Of a stretch of DNA of 64,000 nt, positions 8,128 to 15,799 are shown piece by piece (within the stretch, counting starts at the first letter, position 1; each line of letters starts with the position of its first letter). The stretch comes from Eubacterium maltosivorans (lineage in GTDB: Bacteria; Bacillota; Clostridia; Eubacteriales; Eubacteriaceae). The position numbers and the translations under genes were made by a program. The stretch spans positions 4,142,349 through 4,206,348 of the forward strand of contig NZ_CP029487.1 in assembly GCF_002441855.2 (NCBI RefSeq), read 5' to 3'. The notes below the pieces were generated by a model. The model saw nothing but the letters and a program-made list of their open reading frames with translations. It was not told the DNA's origin and made no database searches.

Positions 8128-9171
8128 ATGAGTATTTTTGAAAAGATGGATTTCTATGGACACGAAGAACTGGTATTCGCACGGGATGAGGAAACAGGTT
8201 TAAAGGCCATTATCGCCATTCACGACACGACCCTGGGCCCGGCGCTCGGCGGCACCCGGATGTGGAACTACGAGAGCGAGGAGGATGCTCTCTATGATGT
8301 TCTGCGGCTGTCCAGAGGCATGAGCCTTAAAAATGCGGGCTGTGGATTAAAGAACGGCGGCGGAAAAGCCGTAATCATCGGCGATCCGAGAAAGCTTAAA
8401 AATGAAGCGTTTTTTAAGGCCTATGGCCGCTTTATCGAATCCCTTGCCGGGAGATATTATACTGCTGAGGACGTCAATATCAATACGCAGGATATTGCCT
8501 ACATGCAGGAGACAACCAAGTATGTTACCGGCACCCGGGAAATTGGCGGCAACCCGTCACCCTATACAGCCAGAGGAACCTTTATGGGAATTAAAGCCGG
8601 AATCAAGGAAAAGTTTGGCGCGGACACGGCCGAGGGATTAACCGTTGTGGTTCAGGGGCTTGGCAGTGTTGGTTATATGGTCGCAAAGCTGCTGCACGAT
8701 GAGGGCGCTATCTTGAAGGTTTATGACATTAATCCGGACGCTGTAAAGCGGGCTGTTGAAGAATTTGGCGCCACCCCGCTGAACGCTGACGAGGTACTGA
8801 CAGCAGAGTGTGATATTTTTGCCCCATGCGCTCTGGGCGCGGTGATCAACAGCGGCAACGCCAAGGCTTTGAAGTGTAAAATTGTAGGCGGATGCGCCAA
8901 CAATGTGCTGGTTGACCCACAGACCGGCGAGGAGCTGGAAGAAAGAGGCATCCTCTATTTACCGGATTATATCATTAACGCCGGCGGTGTTATCAACTGT
9001 GGTGAAGAAATTGTGACAAAGCCCTACGACGCCAGCAAGGTAACAGAAAAGGTTGATAAAATTTATGACACCACCCTCAACATCATCCATTATGCCAAAG
9101 ACAAGGGCATTACAACCTATGAGGCCGCAGACCACTACGCAATGGATATCATCAAGGCGGGACGCGCCTGA
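8128..9171 (+). CDS. Leucine/valine (Glu/Leu/Phe/Val family) dehydrogenase
   Basis: The 347-residue enzyme oxidatively deaminates Leu, Val or Ile to 2-oxoacids with NAD+. Visible landmarks are the substrate-binding GGTRMW segment, the catalytic-lysine region GLKNGGGKAVI (about 78-88) and the Rossmann motif VVQGLGSVGYM (about 175-185). Length and motifs are those of leucine dehydrogenase rather than the 450-residue glutamate dehydrogenases. TTGGAGG precedes the chosen ATG by 9 bp; an earlier in-frame start at 8107 has no binding site. It supplies the 2-oxoacid for the VOR complex encoded downstream. Confidence 0.9.
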   Translation: MSIFEKMDFYGHEELVFARDEETGLKAIIAIHDTTLGPALGGTRMWNYESEEDALYDVLRLSRGMSLKNAGCGLKNGGGKAVIIGDPRKLKNEAFFKAYGRFIESLAGRYYTAEDVNINTQDIAYMQETTKYVTGTREIGGNPSPYTARGTFMGIKAGIKEKFGADTAEGLTVVVQGLGSVGYMVAKLLHDEGAILKVYDINPDAVKRAVEEFGATPLNADEVLTAECDIFAPCALGAVINSGNAKALKCKIVGGCANNVLVDPQTGEELEERGILYLPDYIINAGGVINCGEEIVTKPYDASKVTEKVDKIYDTTLNIIHYAKDKGITTYEAADHYAMDIIKAGRA

Positions 9172-9191
9172 TTCTTATTAAAAAGCCTTGA

Positions 9192-9230
9192 CGGCAGGCC
9201 TGTGAAGCAGTTAATTTTACTGGCCTGCCG
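9192..9230 (+). other. Inverted repeat within the operon
   Basis: CGGCAGGCC (9192-9200) is perfectly complementary to GGCCTGCCG (9222-9230). No T run follows, so it is more likely an RNA processing, stability or weak attenuation element than a true terminator. Confidence 0.5.
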
Positions 9231-9298
9231 GATAAAAATCATTAGTTTTGCAAAAGGGCAGCCGGTCATTGTGCTGAAGCCGCTGCGGAGGTGAAAAA

Positions 9299-9973
9299 AT
9301 GTTGGAAAAAGACAAAAGAGTACGAATCATTGCCGGCCATTACGGAAGCGGAAAAACAGAGTTTGCGGTCAATTACGCAGTTGCCCTGAGCAAAAACGCA
9401 CCAAGGGTTGTACTGGCAGATCTGGACATTGTCAATGTTTTTTTCAGGTCCAGGGAAAGGCGTAAGGAGCTGGAGGAATACGGCGTGAGGGTAATCGGGT
9501 CCTCCATTAAGCAGGATAACTGTGATCTTCCGGCCGTTTCAGCGGAGATTGGGACACCGGCAAAGGATAGAGCGTGTGACTATATCATCGACCTCGGTGG
9601 AAACAGTGTGGGCACCACCACGCTGGCCCGCCTGAGGCCGCTTCTGAGCCGGGACGAGATTGATTTTTTCATGGTCGTTAATGTAAACCGGCCGGATACC
9701 GCGAGTGTGGAGGGAATCCTCTTTCAGAAAGAATGTCTTGAGTACGCTTCAGGCTTTCAGGTAACGGGGTTCATTAACAATACAAACCTTGTGAGAGAGA
9801 GTACCCTTGAAAATCTGGTCGCTGGCGACGCGGTGTTGAGGGAAGCCTCGAAGCGGACGGGGATTCCCATCCGGTATACGTCTTATATGGAAGAAATCAT
9901 TGGCAGGGTATCAGGGAGGCTGTCTGGCGAGCGGCTGCCGCTGAAGTTTTTCATGCGGGAAGAATGGATGTAA
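9299..9973 (+). CDS. P-loop ATPase of the MinD/ParA/CobQ type
   Basis: The 224-residue protein has a Walker A GHYGSGKTE (about 13-21), a switch-like LADLDIVNVFFRSRE segment and a later IIDLGGNSVGTT motif, typical of the SIMIBI ATPases. It sits between the amino acid dehydrogenase and the ferredoxin subunit, 24 bp before the latter. A role in assembling or regulating the iron-sulfur oxidoreductase is possible by analogy to MinD-like metallocluster loaders. I know of no proven function for this family member. Confidence 0.75.
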   Translation: MLEKDKRVRIIAGHYGSGKTEFAVNYAVALSKNAPRVVLADLDIVNVFFRSRERRKELEEYGVRVIGSSIKQDNCDLPAVSAEIGTPAKDRACDYIIDLGGNSVGTTTLARLRPLLSRDEIDFFMVVNVNRPDTASVEGILFQKECLEYASGFQVTGFINNTNLVRESTLENLVAGDAVLREASKRTGIPIRYTSYMEEIIGRVSGRLSGERLPLKFFMREEWM

Positions 9974-9997
9974 TAAACCAAATATGGAGGAGTAGAC

Positions 9998-10222
9998 ATG
10001 GCAAGAGCCAAAGGAAACGTCATCATTGATGAATTTTATTGTAAAGGGTGTGAACTATGTGTGTCCGTCTGCCCAAAGGATATCTTGGCGCTGGATGAAA
10101 CACGCCTGAACATCAGCGGGTATAACCCCTGTATGGTCACCGATATGGGCGAATGTATCGCCTGTGCGAACTGCGCTAAGATGTGTCCGGAAGCGGCCAT
10201 CACAGTAGAAAAATGCGATTAG
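9998..10222 (+). CDS. 2-oxoacid:ferredoxin oxidoreductase delta subunit (2[4Fe-4S] ferredoxin-like)
   Basis: This 74-residue protein contains two CxxCxxCxxxCP motifs (CKGCELCVSVCP and CIACANCAKMCP), each binding a [4Fe-4S] cluster. It would pass electrons from the TPP/Fe-S core of the oxidoreductase to free ferredoxin. It is directly followed by the alpha, beta and gamma subunit genes, so it is the delta subunit of that complex and not a free ferredoxin. AGGAG lies 7 bp before the ATG. Confidence 0.9.
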   Translation: MARAKGNVIIDEFYCKGCELCVSVCPKDILALDETRLNISGYNPCMVTDMGECIACANCAKMCPEAAITVEKCD

Positions 10223-10234
10223 GGAGGGATAGCA

Positions 10235-11302
10235 GTGACAAAGGTTTTAATGAAGGGGAATGAAGCAGTTGGCAAGGCGGCGATGGAGGCGGGATGCCGG
10301 TTCTTTTTTGGCTACCCGATCACGCCGCAGAGCGAGGTTCCAGAGTATCTGTCCAGAGAGCTGCCTAAAATCGGGGGGACGTTTGTGCAGTCCGAATCCG
10401 AGGTGGCAGCTATCAATATGGTCTACGGTGCGGCAGGAGCAGGCGCACGGGTTATGACCAGCTCATCCTCACCTGGAATCGCCTTGAAGCAGGAGGGGAT
10501 CGGTTATATTACCCGGGCGGAGCTGCCGGCAGTGATTGTTAATATGATGCGCGGCGGCCCTGGCCTGGGCGGCATACAGCCAAGCCAGGCCGATTACCAC
10601 ATGTGTGTAAAGGGCGGCAGCAATGGGGATTACCATAATATTGTCCTGGCGCCGTCGACGGTACAGGAGGTTGCGGATATGGTCATGGAGGGGTTTGACC
10701 TTGCGGACTATTACCGTACACCGGTGATCATTCTGTCCGACGGAATGATCGGCCAGATGATGGAGCCTGTGGAGTTCAATTACAGGCCATCCAAAGAACT
10801 GAAGCCCAAGGACTGGGCCATGACCGGAAAAGGGAAGGGCGAGCGCCACCTCGTCATTAACCTGGACCTGGAAGCCGAGGGGCTGGAAACCGCCAATTTT
10901 GAATTGCAGAAAAAATATGAGCAGATCCAGGAAAGTGAGCAGCAGGCGGAAAGCTTTATGATGGAAGACGCCGAGTACGCCTTTGCCGCATACGGCACCG
11001 CTGCCCGGATTGTCAAGACAGCCATTAAGCGCCTGCGTGAGGAAGGTTACCGCGTGGGGCTGATAAGGCCAAAGACTCTGTGGCCCTTCCCAGAAAAGGC
11101 ATTTAAAAACCTTTCGGTCAAGAAGATCATGGATGTTGAGATGAGCCTTGGCCAAATGGTGGACGACGTTAAACTGGCCTGCGGGGATGTCCATAAAGTC
11201 GAGTTTTACGGCCGCACCGGCGGTGTGATCCTGACGCCAGAGGAAATTGTTGAATTTGCGAAATCTGTGATGGAGGTGGAAAAAAATGACCACTGTATTT
11301 AA
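10235..11302 (+). CDS. vorB: 2-oxoisovalerate:ferredoxin oxidoreductase alpha-type subunit VorB
   Basis: The 355-residue subunit resembles the pyrimidine/domain II part of PFOR-type enzymes, with GNEAVGKAAMEAGCRFFFGYPITPQ near the start (split here for length: residues 8-32). It starts at GTG with AGGGAGGG 7 bp upstream. The enzyme family oxidatively decarboxylates branched-chain 2-oxoacids to acyl-CoA, reducing ferredoxin. The gene overlaps the beta subunit by 17 bp. The BrnQ and Leu dehydrogenase genes in the same run make VOR substrates more likely than 2-oxoglutarate, but KorA cannot be excluded from sequence alone. Confidence 0.85.
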   Translation: MTKVLMKGNEAVGKAAMEAGCRFFFGYPITPQSEVPEYLSRELPKIGGTFVQSESEVAAINMVYGAAGAGARVMTSSSSPGIALKQEGIGYITRAELPAVIVNMMRGGPGLGGIQPSQADYHMCVKGGSNGDYHNIVLAPSTVQEVADMVMEGFDLADYYRTPVIILSDGMIGQMMEPVEFNYRPSKELKPKDWAMTGKGKGERHLVINLDLEAEGLETANFELQKKYEQIQESEQQAESFMMEDAEYAFAAYGTAARIVKTAIKRLREEGYRVGLIRPKTLWPFPEKAFKNLSVKKIMDVEMSLGQMVDDVKLACGDVHKVEFYGRTGGVILTPEEIVEFAKSVMEVEKNDHCI

Positions 11303-12038
11303 ACGCCCCCAGGGGCTGACCGAGGCAAAGACCCACTACTGCCCAGGATGTACCCACGGTATTGTCCACCGGCTTGTCGGTGAGGTTCTTGAGGAGATGG
11401 GGCTGCTGGAGGAAGCCATTGCGGTGGTCCCGGTTGGCTGTGCGGTCATGGCGACCAGCTATTTCAATACTGATGGCATCCAGGCGGCCCATGGCCGCGC
11501 GCCGGCTACGGCCACCGGGGTTAAACGGGTACACCCGGATAATACGGTTTTTACCTACCAGGGGGACGGAGATCTGGCCTCCATTGGCACCGCGGAAATC
11601 ATTCACGCGGCTGCCCGGGGTGAGAAGATCACGACCATTTTTATCAACAATGGCATCTATGGGATGACGGGTGGCCAGATGGCGCCGACGACCCTGCCAG
11701 GCATGAAGGCAACCACCTGCCAGAGTGGGCGTGATCCCAAAATCGACGGGAACCCCATACGCGTGTCAGAGATGCTGAGCACCCTTGAGGGAGCCGCTTA
11801 CATTCAGCGCGTTGCAGTCAATTCGCCCTTTAATGTGATGAAGGCCAGAAAGGCGATTCAAAAGGCCTTTGAGGTTCAGAAAAAAGGGCTTGGCTTTTCA
11901 CTCATTGAGGTAGTTTCAAGCTGCCCGACCAACTGGGGGCTAACGCCGGTCAAAGCCATGCAGTTTATCGAAAAAGAAATGATCCCTTACTACCCGCTGG
12001 GGGTTTATAAAGACATTACCAAGGAGGCAGAGTCGTAA
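11286..12038 (+). CDS. 2-oxoacid:ferredoxin oxidoreductase beta subunit (TPP-binding)
   Basis: This 250-residue protein carries CPGCTHG near the N-terminus (about 18-24) and the thiamine diphosphate/Mg motif GDGDLASIGTAE (about 96-107) followed by NNGIYGMTGGQ. These identify the catalytic TPP subunit. It overlaps the alpha gene by 17 bp and the gamma gene follows after 1 bp, consistent with equimolar production. It binds CoA-accepting 2-oxoacids with its partners. The order delta-alpha-beta-gamma matches VOR/KOR operons in anaerobes. Confidence 0.9.
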   Translation: MTTVFKRPQGLTEAKTHYCPGCTHGIVHRLVGEVLEEMGLLEEAIAVVPVGCAVMATSYFNTDGIQAAHGRAPATATGVKRVHPDNTVFTYQGDGDLASIGTAEIIHAAARGEKITTIFINNGIYGMTGGQMAPTTLPGMKATTCQSGRDPKIDGNPIRVSEMLSTLEGAAYIQRVAVNSPFNVMKARKAIQKAFEVQKKGLGFSLIEVVSSCPTNWGLTPVKAMQFIEKEMIPYYPLGVYKDITKEAES

Positions 12039-12039
12039 A

Positions 12040-12591
12040 ATGGAAACGAAGAAAATTTGTTTTGCAGGCTTTGGAGGTCAGGGGGTTCTGAGTGTTGGCA
12101 AGCTGCTTGCCTATGCGGCGATGATAAAGGACAAGGAAGTTTCCTGGTGTCCCTCTTACGGCCCTGAGATGCGGGGAGGAACAGCCAACTGTACGGTGAT
12201 CATTTCGGATGAACCCATTGGATCTCCGGTCGTCACGAAAAACGCCTCGTCCGCGGTCGTCATGAATGAGCCGTCCTTCCGTAAGTTTGAGAATGTGGTC
12301 GCTCCGGGCGGCGCCATGATCATCAATGCGAACCTTATCTCTTTAAAACCGGAGCGGACGGATATCCGGACGATCTATGTTCCAGCCGGCGATATTGCCA
12401 AGGAGCTGGGTAACCCGAAGCTCATGAATATGGTGTTGCTTGGGGCCCTGTTGGAAGTGGATCATACCATCTCGGAGGAGGCGGTTTTGGAAGCCTTTAC
12501 CAAGGTGTTCGGCGAAGGTAAAGCGAAGTTTATCCCCGTTAACCGGCAGGCGCTTGAAAAGGGAAAGAATTATGCCAGAGCCCTGGCGTAG
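12040..12591 (+). CDS. 2-oxoacid:ferredoxin oxidoreductase gamma subunit
   Basis: The 183-residue protein begins with the gamma-subunit fingerprint GFGGQGVLSVGKLLA (about 9-23) and includes SYGPEMRGGTANC (about 46-58), typical of the POR/VOR gamma family. It completes a four-subunit complex with the three preceding genes. The gene lies 1 bp after the beta subunit stop. Confidence 0.9.
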   Translation: METKKICFAGFGGQGVLSVGKLLAYAAMIKDKEVSWCPSYGPEMRGGTANCTVIISDEPIGSPVVTKNASSAVVMNEPSFRKFENVVAPGGAMIINANLISLKPERTDIRTIYVPAGDIAKELGNPKLMNMVLLGALLEVDHTISEEAVLEAFTKVFGEGKAKFIPVNRQALEKGKNYARALA

Positions 12592-12624
12592 CCGAAGGCA
12601 TAAGGGTAAGAGGAATGTGTGTGA

Positions 12625-13926
12625 ATGAAAACAGTGATCAGTCAATATAAGCAAAAGCTTAAGCGGCCAGAGGAAATCGCAGCCCTCATGGAATGCAGCT
12701 GGGTGTGCTGCTCCGACATCGCGCTGGGCTACCCGCCGGCCATTTACAGCGCGGTGATGAATCGAATTCAGCAGGAAGCGGATTTTACCGTCCAGCTGCA
12801 CACCATCCTGGATGTGCAGCCCATGCCCTGTTACGACGAAAGGCTTATGGGTAAGATGGGCGTTTCCTGGTTTTCGGGAAAATACGCGCGCCAGGGCGTG
12901 GCAGCTGGGGTGGGGGATGTGATGCCCTGCTACTACCGGGATATGCCCGAGCTGTTTGAAAACTATATTGATATGGACGCCTTTTGTGCGACGGTATCGC
13001 CAATGGACCGGCACGGCTACTTCTCTACCGGCTGTACCGCTTCCAATAGCCTTGCCATGCTTAAAAAGGCAGAACATATCTTTCTGGAAGTCAATGAAAA
13101 TATGCCGAGATCGCTCAGCGGCCCCGTAATCCATATATCCCAGGTTACCGCGCTGTGCGAGAACAGTGTCTCCCTGCCGACAACAGAGTCCTCAGAGCCT
13201 GACGCTGTCAGCCAGATCATTGGCAAATTGATCGCGGCGGAGATCCCTGACGGGGCCACCATTCAGCTGGGAATTGGCGGGATCCCCGAGGCAGTGGGCC
13301 AGGCCCTGAAGAAAAAGCATCACCTGGGTATCCACACTGAGCTTTTTACAGACAGCATGATGGAGCTGATTGCCTCTGGAGCAGTGGACAACAGCCGGAA
13401 AGCCATCCACCCCGGACGCTCTGTGGCTACATTTGCCTATGGCAGCCAGAATATGTATGATTTTGTCAATGACAATCCTGCCATCGAAATCCTGCCAGTG
13501 GACTATGTGAATAACCCCCTGGTGATCGCAGAGCATTCGGATTTTATATCGGTTAATTCGGCTCTGGAGGTTGATTTCTGGGGCCAGGTGTGCGCGGAAT
13601 CTGTGGGGAACAGGCATATCTCGGGGACCGGCGGCCAGAGCGATTACGTGAGAGGCGCCCGGCTGTCCCCCGGCGGCAAAAGCTTTATCGCTTTCCCCTC
13701 CACTGCCATCAACGGCAAGGTCAGCCGGATCAAACCCACGCTTACACAGGGCGCAGTGGTCACAACCAGCAAGAACGATGTGGACCGCATCGTGACGGAA
13801 TACGGTATCGCGGAGATGAGGGGAAAGACCCTGTCCGAAAGAACCAGAGCGCTGATCGCCATCGCCCATCCTGATTTCAGGGAGGCGTTAAAAGCAGAAG
13901 CGCGGAAAATGAAAATACTGTCCTAA
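12625..13926 (+). CDS. Acyl-CoA:acetate CoA-transferase / acetyl-CoA hydrolase family
   Basis: This 433-residue protein is of the 4-hydroxybutyrate/butyryl-CoA:acetate CoA-transferase family. Landmarks are IQLGIGGIPEAVG (about 213-225), and a late CAESVG followed by SGTGGQSDYVRGA; the Glu in CAESVG is the residue that forms the acyl-CoA thioester in this family. In this operon it would transfer CoA from isobutyryl-, isovaleryl- or 2-methylbutyryl-CoA to acetate, releasing the branched acid and keeping acetyl-CoA for energy. The substrate is inferred from context. It is the last gene before the terminator at 13946. Confidence 0.87.
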   Translation: MKTVISQYKQKLKRPEEIAALMECSWVCCSDIALGYPPAIYSAVMNRIQQEADFTVQLHTILDVQPMPCYDERLMGKMGVSWFSGKYARQGVAAGVGDVMPCYYRDMPELFENYIDMDAFCATVSPMDRHGYFSTGCTASNSLAMLKKAEHIFLEVNENMPRSLSGPVIHISQVTALCENSVSLPTTESSEPDAVSQIIGKLIAAEIPDGATIQLGIGGIPEAVGQALKKKHHLGIHTELFTDSMMELIASGAVDNSRKAIHPGRSVATFAYGSQNMYDFVNDNPAIEILPVDYVNNPLVIAEHSDFISVNSALEVDFWGQVCAESVGNRHISGTGGQSDYVRGARLSPGGKSFIAFPSTAINGKVSRIKPTLTQGAVVTTSKNDVDRIVTEYGIAEMRGKTLSERTRALIAIAHPDFREALKAEARKMKILS

Positions 13927-13945
13927 AATAAAGATCCTTCTCTAA

Positions 13946-13983
13946 AAGATAATGCGGCGTTTTGCCGTATTATCTTTTTTTTG
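13946..13983 (+). terminator. Intrinsic terminator of the branched-chain amino acid operon (hairpin copy 2)
   Basis: A 13-bp stem (13946-13958 with 13964-13976, one G-T pair), loop GTTTT and eight T residues follow the CoA-transferase gene. It has the same CGGC/GCCG core as the other five copies. Confidence 0.9.
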
Positions 13984-14063
13984 GGTGGTGCGCGCCATGG
14001 CACAGTACCGGCCTTCAAAAGGTTTACAGAAAAACAGAAAAGAAACAAAAGCATTAAAAAAGC

Positions 14064-14095
14064 TCGTGAAATATTTAAATTTCACGAGCTTTTGT
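14064..14095 (-). repeat. Left 32-bp inverted repeat flanking the recombinase gene
   Basis: Read on the minus strand, these 32 bases are identical to 15581-15612 on the plus strand. The copy is itself nearly palindromic: the arms at 14058-14072 and 14079-14093 form a perfect 15-bp hairpin. With the following T run on the minus strand it can also serve as the terminator of the recombinase gene. Confidence 0.85.
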
Positions 14096-14154
14096 CCTAA
14101 ACCCTCTATTTCAGGCGCTTGGCGTATTTATGACCATGTTTTTGACCAAAACGG

Positions 14155-15381
14155 TCAGCTTGCAGACAGCTTCAGCATTTCCTGCTGATCCTGGCCGCTC
14201 AGTACATGAACATAAAGCTGCAGCGTCAAACCGACGTTTGAATGTCCCAAAATCCTGCTCAGGACAGAAATCTGCATATTTTTACTTGCTGCATGTGTCG
14301 CGAAAGTATGGCGCAGAGCATGAAAATTGACGTGGCGAATTCCGGCTTTTTTTAGAATACGCCTAAAGTAAAGCTGATAAACCCTGGGGTCGATGAAAGA
14401 ATTTTTTCGATTTGTAAAGACGAATGTTTCTGAAAAATTTTCCCTGTGTTTCATGGTTTCATAATACTGATACAGCAGCTCATGGATTTCTGGATTCATG
14501 GGGATTGTCCGGTTAGAGCTGTAGGACTTTGTCCCTTCAAACACCATCTTGGTTTTCATGCCACTCTTCTCACTGTTTTTCACACGCTGAACCGAATCCC
14601 TGATTTGGATGACCTGCTCATCAAAATCAACATCTTTCCACCTTAAAGCAGCCAACTCCCCTAGACGAATGCCTGTCTTAAGGGCGAAAAGCACAGCTGT
14701 TGATTTTTTATGGTCCCGAGAATTTTTCAACACAGTTTCGAGCTTTTGGGCCTCTTTCACATCAAGAAAAACTGGCTTTTTTATGGACCTTTTAGGTAAA
14801 ATAATATCGTCACAAGGGTTTTTATGGATTAATCCCTCTTTTTGTGCCTGCTTGAGGGCGGCCGAGAGAATAACAATGTGCCCGCGAACCGTTGAGACCG
14901 CTATTTTATTTTCTTCTAAGGTTGCTTTTATATAATCCTGTATGGCATCTGGCTTCAGATTTTCCAGTTCGCAGTGCCCCAGCCGTGGCACGAGGTGCCG
15001 GTTGACGACATTGCTGTACCTTGTATAGGAGGACTGTTTGATCGTATATTTTTTGTATGACTCAAGCCACTTCCTCAGCCACTCCGCCAGTAGCGTTTTG
15101 GCCTTGTCTTTCTGGTTTTCGTCAAACTGAAGGTTCAAAACATTTTCAATAATACCCCTTTGATTGCTTTTTTCCTTTTCTTCCCGCAACAGACGCTGAA
15201 GCTGGACCTCCTCAAAAACTTTATTTTCTGCCTCCTCAAGCTTTAAAATTATTTCCTTGTAGGTTTTAGCATAAACGGAATGGTAGACAGCCTTTCCATA
15301 GACATTTTCATATCTTATTATATAGCGGCCCTCGTAACGGCCATCCTTGCGTTTATAGACATTTTTTCGATAACGTTTCAT
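14155..15381 (-). CDS. Tyrosine recombinase / integrase
   Basis: This 408-residue protein has an N-terminal arm-type DNA-binding domain, a SAM-like core-binding domain (about 100-185) and a C-terminal catalytic domain. Catalytic landmarks are R in GIRLGELAALRW, H-x-L-R-H in NFHALRHTFATH, H in ILGHSN and the terminal Tyr in LQLYVHV. The start at 15381 is preceded by AAGGGAGTAG; a start 33 bp earlier lacks this. It stands alone between two inverted copies of a 32-bp repeat, so it may act on those sites (inversion) or be a leftover integrase of a lost element. The neighbouring surface locus at 15800 is the obvious candidate target. Confidence 0.9.
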   Translation of the reverse strand: MKRYRKNVYKRKDGRYEGRYIIRYENVYGKAVYHSVYAKTYKEIILKLEEAENKVFEEVQLQRLLREEKEKSNQRGIIENVLNLQFDENQKDKAKTLLAEWLRKWLESYKKYTIKQSSYTRYSNVVNRHLVPRLGHCELENLKPDAIQDYIKATLEENKIAVSTVRGHIVILSAALKQAQKEGLIHKNPCDDIILPKRSIKKPVFLDVKEAQKLETVLKNSRDHKKSTAVLFALKTGIRLGELAALRWKDVDFDEQVIQIRDSVQRVKNSEKSGMKTKMVFEGTKSYSSNRTIPMNPEIHELLYQYYETMKHRENFSETFVFTNRKNSFIDPRVYQLYFRRILKKAGIRHVNFHALRHTFATHAASKNMQISVLSRILGHSNVGLTLQLYVHVLSGQDQQEMLKLSAS

Positions 15382-15525
15382 GATGATTCTACTCCCTTTC
15401 TGATTTCTGACCATATTCTGACCATTTTTTTTATAATTAAACAGATGAATAAAGCTCTATTTACTATCATTATCCATTTCCCTCTTTAATTATCTTAAAA
15501 AAAGTCTGGATTTATTCAATTATTG

Positions 15526-15534
15526 TGTTATAAT
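15526..15534 (+). promoter_or_regulatory. Extended -10 promoter facing the surface locus
   Basis: TGT-TATAAT (TGn extended -10) lies inside the repeat-bounded segment and points right, through the right repeat, to the gene at 15800. No good -35 hexamer is present, which an extended -10 tolerates. The rest of 15382-15800 is AT-rich with no gene; the right repeat is at 15581-15612. Confidence 0.45.
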
Positions 15535-15580
15535 GTTTACATGAAATAGATAGTATCCGTATTTTAATATTTGATGGCTG

Positions 15581-15612
15581 ACAAAAGCTCGTGAAATTTA
15601 AATATTTCACGA
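15581..15612 (+). repeat. Right 32-bp inverted repeat flanking the recombinase gene
   Basis: Perfect inverted copy of 14064-14095. Beyond the 32 bases the outer flanks share only ATGCTTT after a 9-base gap, and the inner flanks differ. The 3' arm of the hairpin is shortened in this copy, so it is a weak terminator. Confidence 0.85.
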
Positions 15613-15799
15613 ATGCTTTATGTTAGCTGACCTATATTTTATAACCAAATTGTATTTTTTAAAAGAGGATATCGAACATTTTAAGAAATACTCAAGATAA
15701 CGGTGCTGTCAAAAAAATTTAAAAATCCAGAATAAGAAAACGAAATCCGTCAAACGACGATGATAAACGTTTTCAAAAATATTCTGGAGGAAAGGATGT

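Noticed and set aside
10469-11293. 274-codon minus-strand frame
   Set aside because: Antisense to vorB; no supporting start site.
14058-15597. Direct-repeat att sites of an integrated element around the recombinase gene
   Set aside because: The 15-bp hairpin arm appears as a direct repeat only because each copy is palindromic; the asymmetric centre shows that the full 32-bp copies are inverted.
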